Source: Syngnathus acus
Taxonomy: Eukaryota > Chordata > Actinopteri > Syngnathiformes > Syngnathidae
Length of the DNA stretch: 64,000 nt
Assembly (NCBI RefSeq): GCF_901709675.1
Contig: NC_051106.1
Coordinates: 10,975,313-11,039,312, forward strand
Direction of reading: 5' to 3'
Part shown: positions 1 to 11,508 of the stretch, in pieces
How positions within the stretch are numbered: position 1 is the first letter of the stretch
Layout of the letters: every line of letters starts with the position of its first letter
Notes under the pieces: model-generated
Database searches by the model: none
Told to the model about the DNA's origin: nothing
What the model saw: the letters and a program-made list of their open reading frames with translations, nothing else
Program-made: the position numbers and the translations under genes

Positions 1-1170
1 AAAATGAGTCGCCTAAATATTTCACCGTAAAACCCTTCGTTAAATTTCTTCAATTTAAAATGGAGGATGAACACATTTTCTCTAGTCAATGAAATGAATA
101 ATTTAACAGAACTTTGATGTCAAGCCTTTTCTCTTCTTTCTTTTCGTTTTCTTTTTTCAGGCTAATTTCGAGCATAGCACAATCAATCGCTGTCTTAATT
201 TGGACGATTAGACTGCAGAGGTAGGGCAGGCCCGCCCGAGACGCGAGGAACGCAGGCCGCTCGAACGCCGGCCCGCGAACTCGTCAAGCAATTGAGGGCA
301 CTCGGCGCGGTCCGGAGCCGCTGCCTGTTCAATATTTTCACCATGACGTGTTTGAATTTCTATGGCTGCCTTAATTCACACTTGTGGCGCATCGAATGGA
401 CACGTGAAGAAATCAAAATGGTGAATAGTCGGCTCCCCATTTCAATATGCTATTATATTGGCTCAAAACGAACTACATTTGACGCACTCGTTTGAATAAA
501 ATATGATGAAAATAACGGCATTTGATCGTAACAATATCGGAAAATGATTCAATTCTAGTGATGGCCTCGTTTTTCAACGTGTGGTGAAGTCTGTCTGCCG
601 TCAGTCTTCGTTGACCATTCAATCACCGGTAAGAGAGGAAAAAAACTATTTAGAGCTCGTAGCATTTAAAATGCACTGTTACTGATAGCATATTTGTTTA
701 TTTGATGAATACACATTGTTTACTGAATGCACCACCAATGTCATGGACTCCATATTATTTACTGAATCTCCTTAATTATATGATGACTGTGGTTTTCTCC
801 TGTAGGTTAGTTGAACTACCCTACTACTAACTAGTTTGAATTGTTTCAGTTATCTGCTGATTTTCAAGATTGATTTTCTTGTATTTCACACACAGGAAAG
901 GCAAGCCCTATTTGGCAGAGCACGTGACGTGAATTGGCATCGCCTTCAAAACCTCCTGTACTGTACAGTCAAAATCTGCAGCGACTAGGAGTTCAAAACA
1001 ATCTTGCGTCAATGGTCGGCAGATATCCAATTCCAGATCAATATAAAATTGCATTTGATGGGAATCATTTCAAGAGAAAAGCCCTGAAAATCTGAAGGTA
1101 ATGAAGTCACTCCTGCACGCTCTCAGTTACAGCCAACGAAGGATGCGGACTTCTGTGATCCAAAAATGTG
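1..1170. other. 3' flank of AK7, no gene recognised
   Basis: I see no exon that I can assign here. The AK7 stop codon lies at 1171-1173 on the minus strand, so the right part is presumably its 3' UTR. A TTTATT (AATAAA on the minus strand) lies near 697 and could be the polyadenylation signal. Around 195-290 there is a GC-rich patch with several CpGs that could be a promoter or an unrecognised non-coding exon, but nothing supports either reading. Confidence 0.5.
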
Positions 1171-4100
1171 TCAGGGGTTATTCTTGATCAGATACTCTGC
1201 CTGAAACGACACAGAATAAAATTCAAGGAAATTTCAAGGCAAAATCTCAATCTCACATCATTACCAGGAAGTCTATTGGGTCCTCTGGCCATGCTGAGCC
1301 ACATGCAATCAAGCCTTGAGACAGAGTGCTTATGACGTGCTCTATCAAGTAGGTCTTCATTGGCACCGATAGAACCTCCAATTGCTGCACTTCCCGTTGC
1401 CTCTTCTCCTTTAAAGTGTTAGACTTTCAAACGCACGCACGCATACACACACACAGACACACACACGTTTGGGACTGGTTGGACGGATGGATACCCAGGG
1501 CTTTGTGTCTGTTACAAACCATGATCGAGCTATTTGTAATTGTATATGCCCAGTTGATAAAAACTGGTGAGTTTTTTTTTTTTTTTTCCCCCCCACCCAG
1601 TTCAAATCATCTCAAGCAAACGAGAGGAATTCCAGATTGAATGATAGAAGAAAGCTTCGTACCCACAGCTGCCAATGTGCAGATCTCTGTCTGGCTTCGT
1701 CCCTCTGCTTTTGCTCCCTCCTTAGTTTCTCAAGCGTCTCTATCAGCTCAGTTTCCCCATCCTGTACCTTGTGATTTCTCTGCTTGTAGTTTCTGGGTTG
1801 GCCCACTCTTTCGCAGATTTGATGCAACAGCAATTGGTTGTCAGGTGAATTGACGCTGGTAATTTCTGTAAAGATGAACAAAGAATGGATCAAAGAAATC
1901 ACTAGGAAATCTTGTGGAGGAAAAAAGTCCCGTCTGTGCGGTATGATGTGAAGCATTTGTGGACAGCACGTGAGAGGTCCACTGTGTCGAAAGCAGCGCT
2001 CATGCTATGCTAAGCTACGCTATGCTCTACTGTGCTCTACTCTGCTATGCTTTGTACATAAACACTACTTAAAATCTATTTTTATGATGACAACCGAGAT
2101 GCATATGGAGGATCACCAGTGAAAAAGCCAAGACCTTGTGCAAGGGTTTCAGAAAGGCTGTTACCAATTAAAAAAGGCTTGATGTCCAACTCCTCAAAGT
2201 AAGTGACAACACTATCTTCTTCCATGTTTTTCTCTCTGTATTTGGCTAAAATTTGCAGGAAATGCTCTTGCTCATATTTGTGTTCCTGGACCAACTTCTC
2301 AGAGAGGTTAATCACTCGATCTTTCAAAAAGGAATCTGATGCATCGAGGCACAAAACAAACTCTGCAAGAGACACACAGAGCAAAGGCAAAGAAAAGGCA
2401 GCTGTGTCAATCAAGCAGAGTCCATCCAAAACATGGGCGTGAGTAAGTCCACCGCCACTCTGTCCCAAAATATCGACTTTTCTTTCAGGGGAGAATTGTA
2501 GTACTGACATTATTTTTAATACAGTCCAATCATATAGGTGCCAATATTGTGCTCGTTCCCTTTAATGACATGTTACCCTATTTTTCCACTTGAATAACTA
2601 CTTGTTGGCGGTCGAACCTGGCATTATCTTCTTGTTGTATAAGGAAGTCAAAGATGCTCTCTCGTCTGATTCATGCTCATCAACTAAAAAAAAAGAAACA
2701 CAGACACATGTTTTATGGATTGTGTGCATGTATGATTGTGAGCGCGCATGCTATGGGCATCTTACTGTATATGTGATTATGATCTTGGATTTAGTTACCG
2801 TGGAAAAACCCTTTGGCTTGCTCATACGTCTTTGGAAATCCATCGAGTACAAAGCCCTGGTTTTTGCAGGGGTTGGACATGAGTTTATCTGTCATCACCT
2901 TCACCAACAGCTGGTCATCTAAAACACCTAAATGGCAACGATCGATGTTACAAAACATCAAATTTGAAGCATATGATTTTCAAAATCCAAGTTGGAATAA
3001 ACGAGTATGAATCAAACACACTTGAGGCAAAGCTTGAGTCTCGGCATAAGCGCTTGGGAATGCACCAAATGTTCAGCTCCCTTGGCTACCTTTAGCCAAT
3101 CAGGTTAGTCAGTCGCAGTCGAATATCCAATTCGACTCCCAGGGAAGACCATTACCTCTTCAAACATCTTCTTGTTCCATCTTTATTTGTGGCTTGTTCA
3201 GTGCGGTGATTGTGGTGCATTCAAGTTTACGCCCCCGCCCGTCGTACCTCCGTTCTGTTCCATGTTCTCCTTGAAAATGTTCAGCAGCTCCTGGGCTTCT
3301 GTTGCTGATGTTGATTCCCCATTGTCTAGGTCTGAAGGAGTATTCCTAATCATAAATTCCTGGATCAGGACAGGACTACATTTCAACATGTGATATTGCC
3401 ATCTAGGTAATATGTCACTTTTCCCTGCATGAATGGGCAAAAAAATAAAATACAAAATGGAGTTGTAACCAGGTGTGAGACAGTCTCGGAGATTGTCTCC
3501 TTCAGCCTGATGTGGTGGAGTTTGTAGTGGTCACATATTTGTTGAGACACTCTGCTTTTCCCCACTGCAGGAGGACCCAGAACACACATACGAATGGGCT
3601 AGACGGAGTGCACAAGAGATTGAAACATTTCAAGTCATTGGCAAAAGTAGTGTGACAATGAAATGTACAATGGTCTGGAAGTTGAGATTTGGCATGCACC
3701 TAATGGGCTGAAAAATATGCTCCAGAGCTGCCAAGTGTTACAGCTGTAGTACATGGATGCAGCAGGAGTTGGATGTTGACAGTAGTAACAGTATGTATGT
3801 GCGTGCAACTGTTGTTCTTTGTCTATTCAGTACATACCAGCAGTCCCCTGCTCTGGCGGTACTCTTCCACCACCAGTTCGATGTTCTCCACAAGACCAAA
3901 CTCACACAACCAGTGGACAGTGAACAGTTCCTTGAGATGGACACCTTCCATGCAAAGGTTGACGCGCAATAAATCAATATCCATGATCTTTTAAGAATAA
4001 GACAGAGAAGAAACTGTGAAAGGAGAATTTGGATTTCTTGAAATGCGCACGCTATATTAAAAATGGTCAGCTTTCTATTGGCCTTTGAAGTGAACGACAT

Positions 4101-7100
4101 ACTGCAACCTACACCGAAGTCCTGTTTTAGGAAGGCCTCTTCAAATGGCTTCCTCTGGATCTTCCCCGATCCGAGCGCACAGGCAATGGACTGGTGGAAA
4201 ACAAAACAAAACAAAATGAAATGTCATTTAGCATCCGTGCCCTTCCGAAGCATGTGCACGACGGTGAAGCGTGCGCACGACGGCCAAGCATGTGCACGAC
4301 GACAAAGAAAAAAAAAAAACACAACCCCGAGATTCCTCAATTCCTAGTCACACGCAACCGGTAGGAAAGGGACTCGTCATGCATGCTATTGTTTCAAGTT
4401 CGGTGAAAGCGTCGTTTGTTTGAGCTACGAGTTGTGTTTATCTGAACTTTGAGCGGCTCAATCAGTTTGAAGTATTCACAAAGGCAAAGTGGATGTTTAT
4501 GTTTGGCATATGCTTCTGTTTCAGTTAAGTTGTGACCCAAAAAAAAAAAAATCTTGAATCTTATTTACTTAGTTAGTTGTGCTTCATATTTTCCTGGTAT
4601 GCAATTACTGAACTTAGTTCAATAACTGAAAATAATGCAATGTTTTCTTTGTTTAAGGTCATCAACTAGGCACTAGGCTGCAAAAAGAAAAAGAGGAAGA
4701 TCTGAGTTGTTCTAAGGACCGAGGCCCTTTTTTTAAGTTGGGGCAAAGAAGTGGGGAAAATCAGGTTGAAGGTGCCGCGCCGCACCGCACCGCACCGCAC
4801 CGCACCGCAGAGAGACCACAGCGCAGCGCAGCAAATGGCATGACTTGTAATATTCCCTGAAGTGACAAAGTAAGTGCATTGCATGTTGTACTCAGAGCCA
4901 GTCAATCTGTGCGATAGCAAGAGCGACAATGTTCGTTGATGTGTTGGAAAATATGTGGTTGCCATTTTGACAGTATGAGCATTGTTCCTGACATTGACAA
5001 TACGTAACATACATACCTTGACAATGTCCTCCATGGTGTTGTTGGAATAGTCCACAGCGACCAAGTAATAAGGCTTCGGCTGGATCTCAATTATTTTTTC
5101 AATAACACTATCATGAGAAGAAACGAAAAGGACAGTTAAAAGCATAGTACTAGAGCTGTGCCAAACCTGAGATTTTGGTATTGGTGATGGCGCCAGTATG
5201 GTAGCAAGTACGTTGAGGTTAAAAAAAGGTGATACTTTTTTTGAAATTGCGTGTTTTGTGAAAATGAAACGTTCTTGTTTAGTTTACAAGGCTTGCCTCT
5301 GATATGGAGCATGAACAATTGAGCTGTTTCAGGCAACCAGAAGAGCCCACCCACTGTGATTGATTACAGCAGTCAAATATCCAATGTATGGTGAAGGGAA
5401 TAATTGGACACCTCTATTCATTAATAGATATATATGATTATTTACAGAAAACACTGAATCGAGTATTGCTGTTGTGGCCAACCTTGCAAGGTCACTGACG
5501 TGAATGGTGGGAACAATGTTGTTGCCCTCTCCAAAGACTGCTATTTCATTTTCTTGTCCCAGCCATGACATCTATAAATCCAGAAATAAATGGTTGGGAT
5601 TAAAAAGTTTGAAGCCATCACAAACAGTCATTCAGAATCTTGCTTCATATGGAATTGCACCAAAGTCGTTTTGACCAGGGAGTAATTCAGTGAAGAAGCG
5701 CCGCTGCTGACAATGCCCAGAAAATGGAGAATGTGCGCTCTAAGTGTGTGTAAATAAGAGACGGACGGGTGTAACAAGCTAAGAAAAGAGTGTGAAGTCA
5801 AATAAAGGGCTGCAGCGCAGTAACAGTGTCACCGCGTGGTGTTCCTCTTTCCACGCGTGTCCATCGCCATCCCGTACGCGTAACGTAATATGGGGGGAGG
5901 AAGAGGACGTGAGAAGCCTCAAGGCTACATAAGTGATGACATGTATATTTATTTAGCAAGGAAGGCAACCACGTTGTGTGCCAGAATAAGCAGAATATGT
6001 TGTGAGCACTCACCTTGAAAAATAGATGGAAGACCTGCTCTCCCATTCCATACTGAAGTCCTGACACCACAACATATGTGGAAAACAATGGTCTGTCCTA
6101 GAAGCAGTAACAGATTTTTGCTAGAAGTGCCAAATGTAACCAAACAGCTCAGATACAAAAAATGAAATGAAAAGTTGTGAGCAATAATGAATGCGTGAGT
6201 ATGCAAAGGTCCTCCAATGGATATAAAAAGTCTACTAGCTCAATGCTATCAAAAGCTATGAACCAAGATGAAACCCTTTCGAAGAGGGGGCCCTGACTCT
6301 GTTTATTGTTTCTCCATTCATCGTTCATCTACTTATTTATTATTGGTCTATTTGTTATTCATTCATATTAAGCTATGTTGTCTATCTGTTTATCTATCCT
6401 TGTGATTCTGTATCTAACTGCTGGCTCCTGAATTTCCCCCCAGGCGGGGATTAAAATAGTATCTTATCTATCTACAATTGTGTCCGTAGAACTTCAATGC
6501 AGAGTCGCTCTGAAACATACCATCTTGCCCATTTTGGCAACCAATTTCTCCAGCTCCAGGTGCTTTTTAAAGTTTGGATGGGGTATTCTTCTTCTAAAAT
6601 CATCATCAGTAAAAGGGAGCTCCAGCTCATCCTTTGACAGAATTAAAAAAAAAAGAAGGAGGTTACTATGTGAAATGCTGAAGGCAACATATAGAGCACA
6701 CAGGGATGGGCAAACACATTGACATTTGCATCATCTCCCAGTGCTTGTGTGAATATTCTCTGGCTTCTTTGCTTTCCTCCCATGAAAAAATCCAAAACAA
6801 TGTTGGGGGGGGATATATTATGTACTGGAGAAAAAAGAAGAAGCAACTATAGACCTCTCTGTAGCACCTCTACGTCTCGGTTCCTCAAATCTGCGTGGAC
6901 AGCAGACGCAATAAATCCTTCCAAAATACTTACAGAACTGATTGGCTCACTGCATGCCCAAGTCATTACTGTAGAGATGAGGATAAACATTTTTGGTCGT
7001 TTAAAATGTCTTTTATTATCATGGAGGGCTGCAGATATACAAGACAAAATGGAAAACACTTCTTGTTTATGATGATGATGATTATTATTATTGCTATGAC

Positions 7101-7607
7101 TATATCGCCTACCTGTAACTGCCCAGCGGGCTTCGTCTACCTGCTCAGGATGCCCAGTAATGTTGTAGATGATGACGTCACATTCCATCAGCTTTTGTAG
7201 AACATTTTCCCTACTCACTTGCTAATCACAATAGATAGTTGATCTTTAAGTCACTTATTTGATTTGTGACTTTATTTTTCATGTTGAGCCTTTGTTAATA
7301 CTCACAACGTATGCCTCCAACACAAATGGTCTGACCTCCTCTGAAACAAACGAACTCGTTCCAACCACTTCATAACTTTGTGGCACCGAGTCGCATGATT
7401 TCAATGTCCGACCCTCTTTCTCAGCCGAGCCATCACCTTCAATCGTATGTTTGGAAAGACACTGTCAACAAGAAACACCTTTTATTATATCCATTTCACG
7501 AGGACCTTTTAATTCTTCATGTCTATAGATTTTACCTTTGCAATACATTTAGATGTGAATGAGTCAATATCGTTGATAAAAACTCTTATCTGTGTATGTA
7601 TGTCCAT
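1171..7607 (-). CDS. ak7: Adenylate kinase 7, 18 exons, 681 aa
   Basis: AK7 is a nucleoside phosphotransferase of motile cilia and sperm flagella. Exons, from the ATG: 7607-7536, 7461-7306, 7221-7113, 7028-6934, 6631-6521, 6097-6014, 5571-5483, 5107-5017, 4190-4113, 3987-3838, 3598-3470, 3359-3248, 2927-2799, 2683-2618, 2362-2165, 1865-1663, 1408-1265, 1200-1171. All introns are GT-AG and phases agree, giving an open frame of 2,046 nt. The order of domains is that of the family: an N-terminal extended Rossmann-like part ([24 protein letters not shown]), the kinase P-loop GPPAVGKS at residues 353-360, the NMP-binding/LID part ([27 protein letters not shown]), a charged helical stretch ([16 protein letters not shown]), and a C-terminal Dpy-30-type motif ([14 protein letters not shown] to AEYLIKNNP). 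The human protein has 723 aa; the shortfall is mainly in acidic linkers. The start is the first in-frame ATG, six codons before the conserved RVFIN motif. The least certain splice sites are the donors at 3469 and 2617 and the acceptor before 1408. Confidence 0.93.
4772..4811. repeat. CCGCA pentanucleotide microsatellite
   Basis: About six uninterrupted copies of CCGCA lie inside an AK7 intron, preceded by GCCGCG. It is a simple repeat with no coding role. Confidence 0.9.
6290..6478 (+). repeat. Degenerate fish non-LTR retrotransposon 3' end
   Basis: An AK7 intron contains a T-rich stretch followed by CTGAATTTCCCCCCAGGCGG, then GATTAAAATAGTATCTTATC and a TATCTATC-like end. This arrangement (CTGAATTTCCCC..GGGATtAATAAAGTATCTATCTATC) is the familiar 3' tail of fish LINEs and their derived SINEs. 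No RT remnant is seen; the exact family is not assignable by eye. Confidence 0.55.
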
Positions 7608-7662
7608 CTTGCCGTCCGTCCGCCAGAACCTACGGCAAGCTTCCGGGTTTGTGTTATTATCC

Positions 7663-7677
7663 GTTGCCATGGGTGAC
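7663..7677. promoter_or_regulatory. RFX X-box-like site in the AK7 promoter
   Basis: The sequence GTTGCC-ATG-GGTGAC is an imperfect inverted repeat that matches the X-box consensus GTNRCC(0-3 N)RGYAAC with one mismatch. It lies 56-70 bp upstream of the AK7 ATG. RFX factors, with FOXJ1, drive motile-cilia genes such as AK7, so position and target fit. Binding is inferred. Confidence 0.6.
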
Positions 7678-9004
7678 GTAAACACTCGCTGTCAACCCAG
7701 TACCATCCTAAGCGCAAATGCGCAGAATGTCGCCATCTTGTGTCACTAACACTACAGCAACTACACTAAAACAAAATGGCTTCATAATGGTGCGCGTCCG
7801 TGTATGTTGACCTAGTTACTTGGCTCAGCCATTCCCAACATTGTACTATGTTTGTATAAATTACCCAAAGTTTTCCTGCAGTCACCTTTGTTATCTACAT
7901 ACATAGTTACTCTCACGCGCACGCTCTTTTTTTTTTTTTTTAAACTTTGACCGCTAACCTTAAAACAATTCGATTTCTATTAGTTTTGTCTTTTGATGTT
8001 GGGGTCCAAATAGATTTTCGTAAAGACTTATAATTGTCAATAGTTATATTGTTCCACCCAGAAGTCTTGGGAACTATTTTACTGTGCGGACCGATACAAT
8101 TAAGTCAGCGCTGTTTTATGTTGTATGCGCGTTTGAATGTGTTGCGCTTGTTCGACCACTGTTTATTAAAAAGGAATCAATTAAGGTGGAGATCTGTGCT
8201 TGTACTTCCCGACCGATCTATACTCCAGTCCGGTAGATGGCAGTAATGCAAGAAATAAGCTTTCCAGAAGAACGAGAACAATAATAAGAAAATAAAAAAG
8301 TTGGATAAGTAGCCACACCGTGGTTGTCGTCACGTGAAGGGTATGTCCTATTTAAAAATGCTCATGTTCTTCCGTCCAATTGAGAGTTATTGGCAAAGGT
8401 AATCCATAGTTTTCGAACGCCGTGTAACCTCGCCGTCACTTATGACTTGCCAAGAAGCTAACAGCAAGTATGAGCATGCTTCTAAAGATAGAAAGTAGGG
8501 GCAATAAAGTACGCCTCCCTCCGCTCTCCCTTTACATCGCATGGGGTTCTCCTTGCCTCCACAAACTGATGACTAATGCTAATCGTATTGCCACGCAATA
8601 TGCTGTAGGGAGACTTCCCACGGACCCCTGGATACGGCGGTGGCTGGCGTGCTAATATTGTTTTGTTGCGGTGTTACTCAACTGGTTTCCAGATGAATTG
8701 GCCTCTCATATAACTGTGGCAATTGGGGCAATGTTTATCCAGTCGTCATATTTCAATTGATTGATTAAGGGTGACCGCAATGAGATGCAGCATCTCGTTT
8801 TCAAGGGGAACCCTAGACATTCTTATTCTTCCTTTCAGAATTTGACAAATTTGTCACACAAATACATCGAAATTGTCCAGTTGTGTTCAACTTGTGAATA
8901 CATTTGTGAAACACAACGCCCTCTTCTGATTGGTTGCAGAAATGACAATTATCCATACACAAACTAGTACCTATATCGTTCCTATTCTTTAATCTTTTAT
9001 GATC

Positions 9005-9055
9005 AATCCATCCGTTTTCTGAACCGCTTTTTCCTCACGAGGTTCGTGGGCCTGC
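9005..9055. repeat. Fragment of a common fish LINE/SINE 3' end
   Basis: ATCCATCCGTTTTCTGAACC followed by GCTTTTTCCTCACGAGGTTC and GTGGG matches the very common fish repeat end of the type CATCCATTTTCTgaACCGCTTaTCCTCACGAGGgTCG. Only about 50 bp are left. Confidence 0.55.
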
Positions 9056-9304
9056 TGTAGACTCGAACAATTCTGTGTGGCAATTTTCAAACATCCAAGA
9101 GACGGATGGAAATTTTGGAGCTCGGTGCATTTGTTTTTGGGAAGTGCACCTTGAGCACTGTGCCCCATATTTTACAAGTTGTCGGCTAATATTAGTAATA
9201 CACAATACTGACAATAACCCCCCCCCCCCCCCCCCCCCCTTCCTCATTTCCAACCCCACGACCCTATCCTCCCTTACCCTCAGTGCTGCAGTCCATCCAA
9301 CGCC

Positions 9305-11453
9305 ATGGGAAAGAAAAGTCGAGTGAAGATTCAGAAGTCTGGATCAGGAGCTAGTGCTTTGCCTTCTCCCAAAGAGATGATGAATCTGATTGTTGAACTT
9401 CTGCAAAGTAGGTCACGGGCGTGCTGAAACGCTGCCTACTAATTTTGAACGCGGCTCAGCGTGGATACCCGAAAGACTATGCTCCGCGGTGTCCATGTTT
9501 GAATAGTGTAGTGGTTTGTTTGTTTGTTTTCTTCAGATTGTTTGTTTGTTTGTTTTCAGAGTGCAGCAGTGAATCCCCATCTGCCAGTGAAGAGTGGGAG
9601 GAATATATCCAAATCAAAAGCTTGGTTGAGAAGATCCGCAAGAAACAGAAGGGTAATTTGACTTCTGTGTATGTGATGGGATGGACTGTCATCTGTGATG
9701 TTGCCACATCATGGCAACAATGACAACGAGTCGTACGTTGAATCGCTGCTCATGGGCGAAACTAAGTATATGGTGGTGGTAAATCCTGTTGCTGTCACAA
9801 TCCAATGAAATGTCTGTTTCGCTCGCGCTCTCTGTGTCCGTTAGTGGCTCGGTCCTCTACCGTCTAATTAACTAGGATGTAGTAAAGCCTTTTCATACGG
9901 ACGGGGCTATGGGGAAACCATTTCAGAGCATCCTATTTGTAATTTTACATTTTTATATAAGTATTGGAAATGTCAGTCAAATTTCAAAGTGTCCTATTTC
10001 TGGTACGTGGGTCGTATTTGAGGGTTGCAGACACAGGCATTTCCAACATCTGGTGTCCTATTTCAGGTATGTCGGTCGTATTTGAGGGTTGCAGACACAG
10101 GCATTTCCAAGATCTGGTGTCCTGGGCAAAAGCCAACGGGTCATCCTGTGATGGTCTCCAAATTGGCAACTTTGGAAAAGAAGGCTATGGTCTTCAAGCC
10201 AAGAAAGACATCAAGGTGAAAATGAGTGTGGTGTTGATGATACTGTACTTTGCTTGACTTTTTCCTGCGGCTTGTGTTCTCTGTACAGGCAGAAGAACTC
10301 TTCTTATGCATTCCTAGGAAGATGATGATGACCTTGGAATCAGCACAAACTTCCGTCCTGGGTAAGGATTTTCCAGCTTCATTGAAGCCAACCAAATGTT
10401 AGCATGACATCACCCAGAGCATTTGGTTTCTTCCTGTGCTTACTGCTGATGTGTGCCACATTGTCAAAGTAGTGTCCAAATGGATTGAATTGTCTTAGGA
10501 CCTCTGCTACGCCAGGACCGAATTCTGAAGGCAATGGGCAACGTGTCACTCGCCCTCCACCTGCTTTGCGAGCGCGCCAATCCTACATCTAGGTGGCTGC
10601 CGTATATTCGCAGTCTTCCCCAGGATTACAGTACCCCGCTGTATTACCAGCCAGAAGAAGTTCAGCTGCTTCTGGGCACACAAGCTATTCAGGATGTCTT
10701 CAGCCAATTCAAGAACACAGCACGCCAGTATGCCTACTTCTACAAACTTTTACAGGTAGGGAAACGTTGAGGATAACGCTGAAAACATGCAGTGAACAGG
10801 AACAACACTCACATGAGCAAAGTGTCAAGTTAGTCTGCTAAATGAGTCTTTTTCCAATTGGATTATTTTGGGCTGCCAAAAGACATATACGAGACTAAAA
10901 GGACGCAATAGTTCAATGTTCATTTGTTTGTGTCAAACGTACATATATTGTATATAGAACCCTTTGCCATAATTTCCAGACTCATCCTGCTGCCGCTGTT
11001 CTCCCCTTGAAGGACAGCTTCACATTTGATGATTACAGGTCAGTGTGCGAGCAGTAAAGTTGATAAAATGATCATACGCTGGCTTTTTTTTGGGGGGGGG
11101 GTTAGGGTTAGTAAGTAATCAAGGTATGTTATCACTCAAATCCTCCTTTTCTCATTTCTTTCTCAGGTGGGCAGTGTCTTCCGTCATGACCCGTCAGAAT
11201 CAGATCCCTACTGAGGATGGCAGCCAAATCACACAAGCGCTCATTCCTCTTTGGGACATGTGTAACCACACAAATGGTCTGGTAGGATTATAATTTCCTG
11301 CTTTAACACTAGAATCACTAGGCAGGATTTTTTTTTTTTTGACAATGCCTTCAACGTCCTGCACCGACCGACTCCCATATTTGTATCTAATAACTCTTCT
11401 GGCTACAATGAACCGTTTTATTTTTAACTCCAGCATTTACCCAGCGAATTGAG

Positions 11454-11508
<55 letters not shown>

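Larger units (their letters stand above)
7608..9304. other. AK7-SETD3 intergenic region, head-to-head promoters
   Basis: AK7 and SETD3 are divergently arranged and about 1.7 kb separates their start codons. The AK7 side (7608-7760) has CpGs, an RFX-like X-box and CGCCATCTTG (YY1-like) at about 7730. A poly-T run lies near 7927. GGTAGATGGCAGTAATGC at 8230-8247 loosely resembles a CTCF core. A C-run lies just upstream of the SETD3 start (about 9219-9239). No further coding exon is recognised. Confidence 0.5.

Noticed and set aside
292-495. 67-codon open frame in the left flank
   Set aside because: No homology, no splice context and no conserved motif; chance frame.
8230-8247. CTCF site upstream of SETD3
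   Set aside because: GGTAGATGGCAG is only a partial match to the CTCF core; not supported without binding data.
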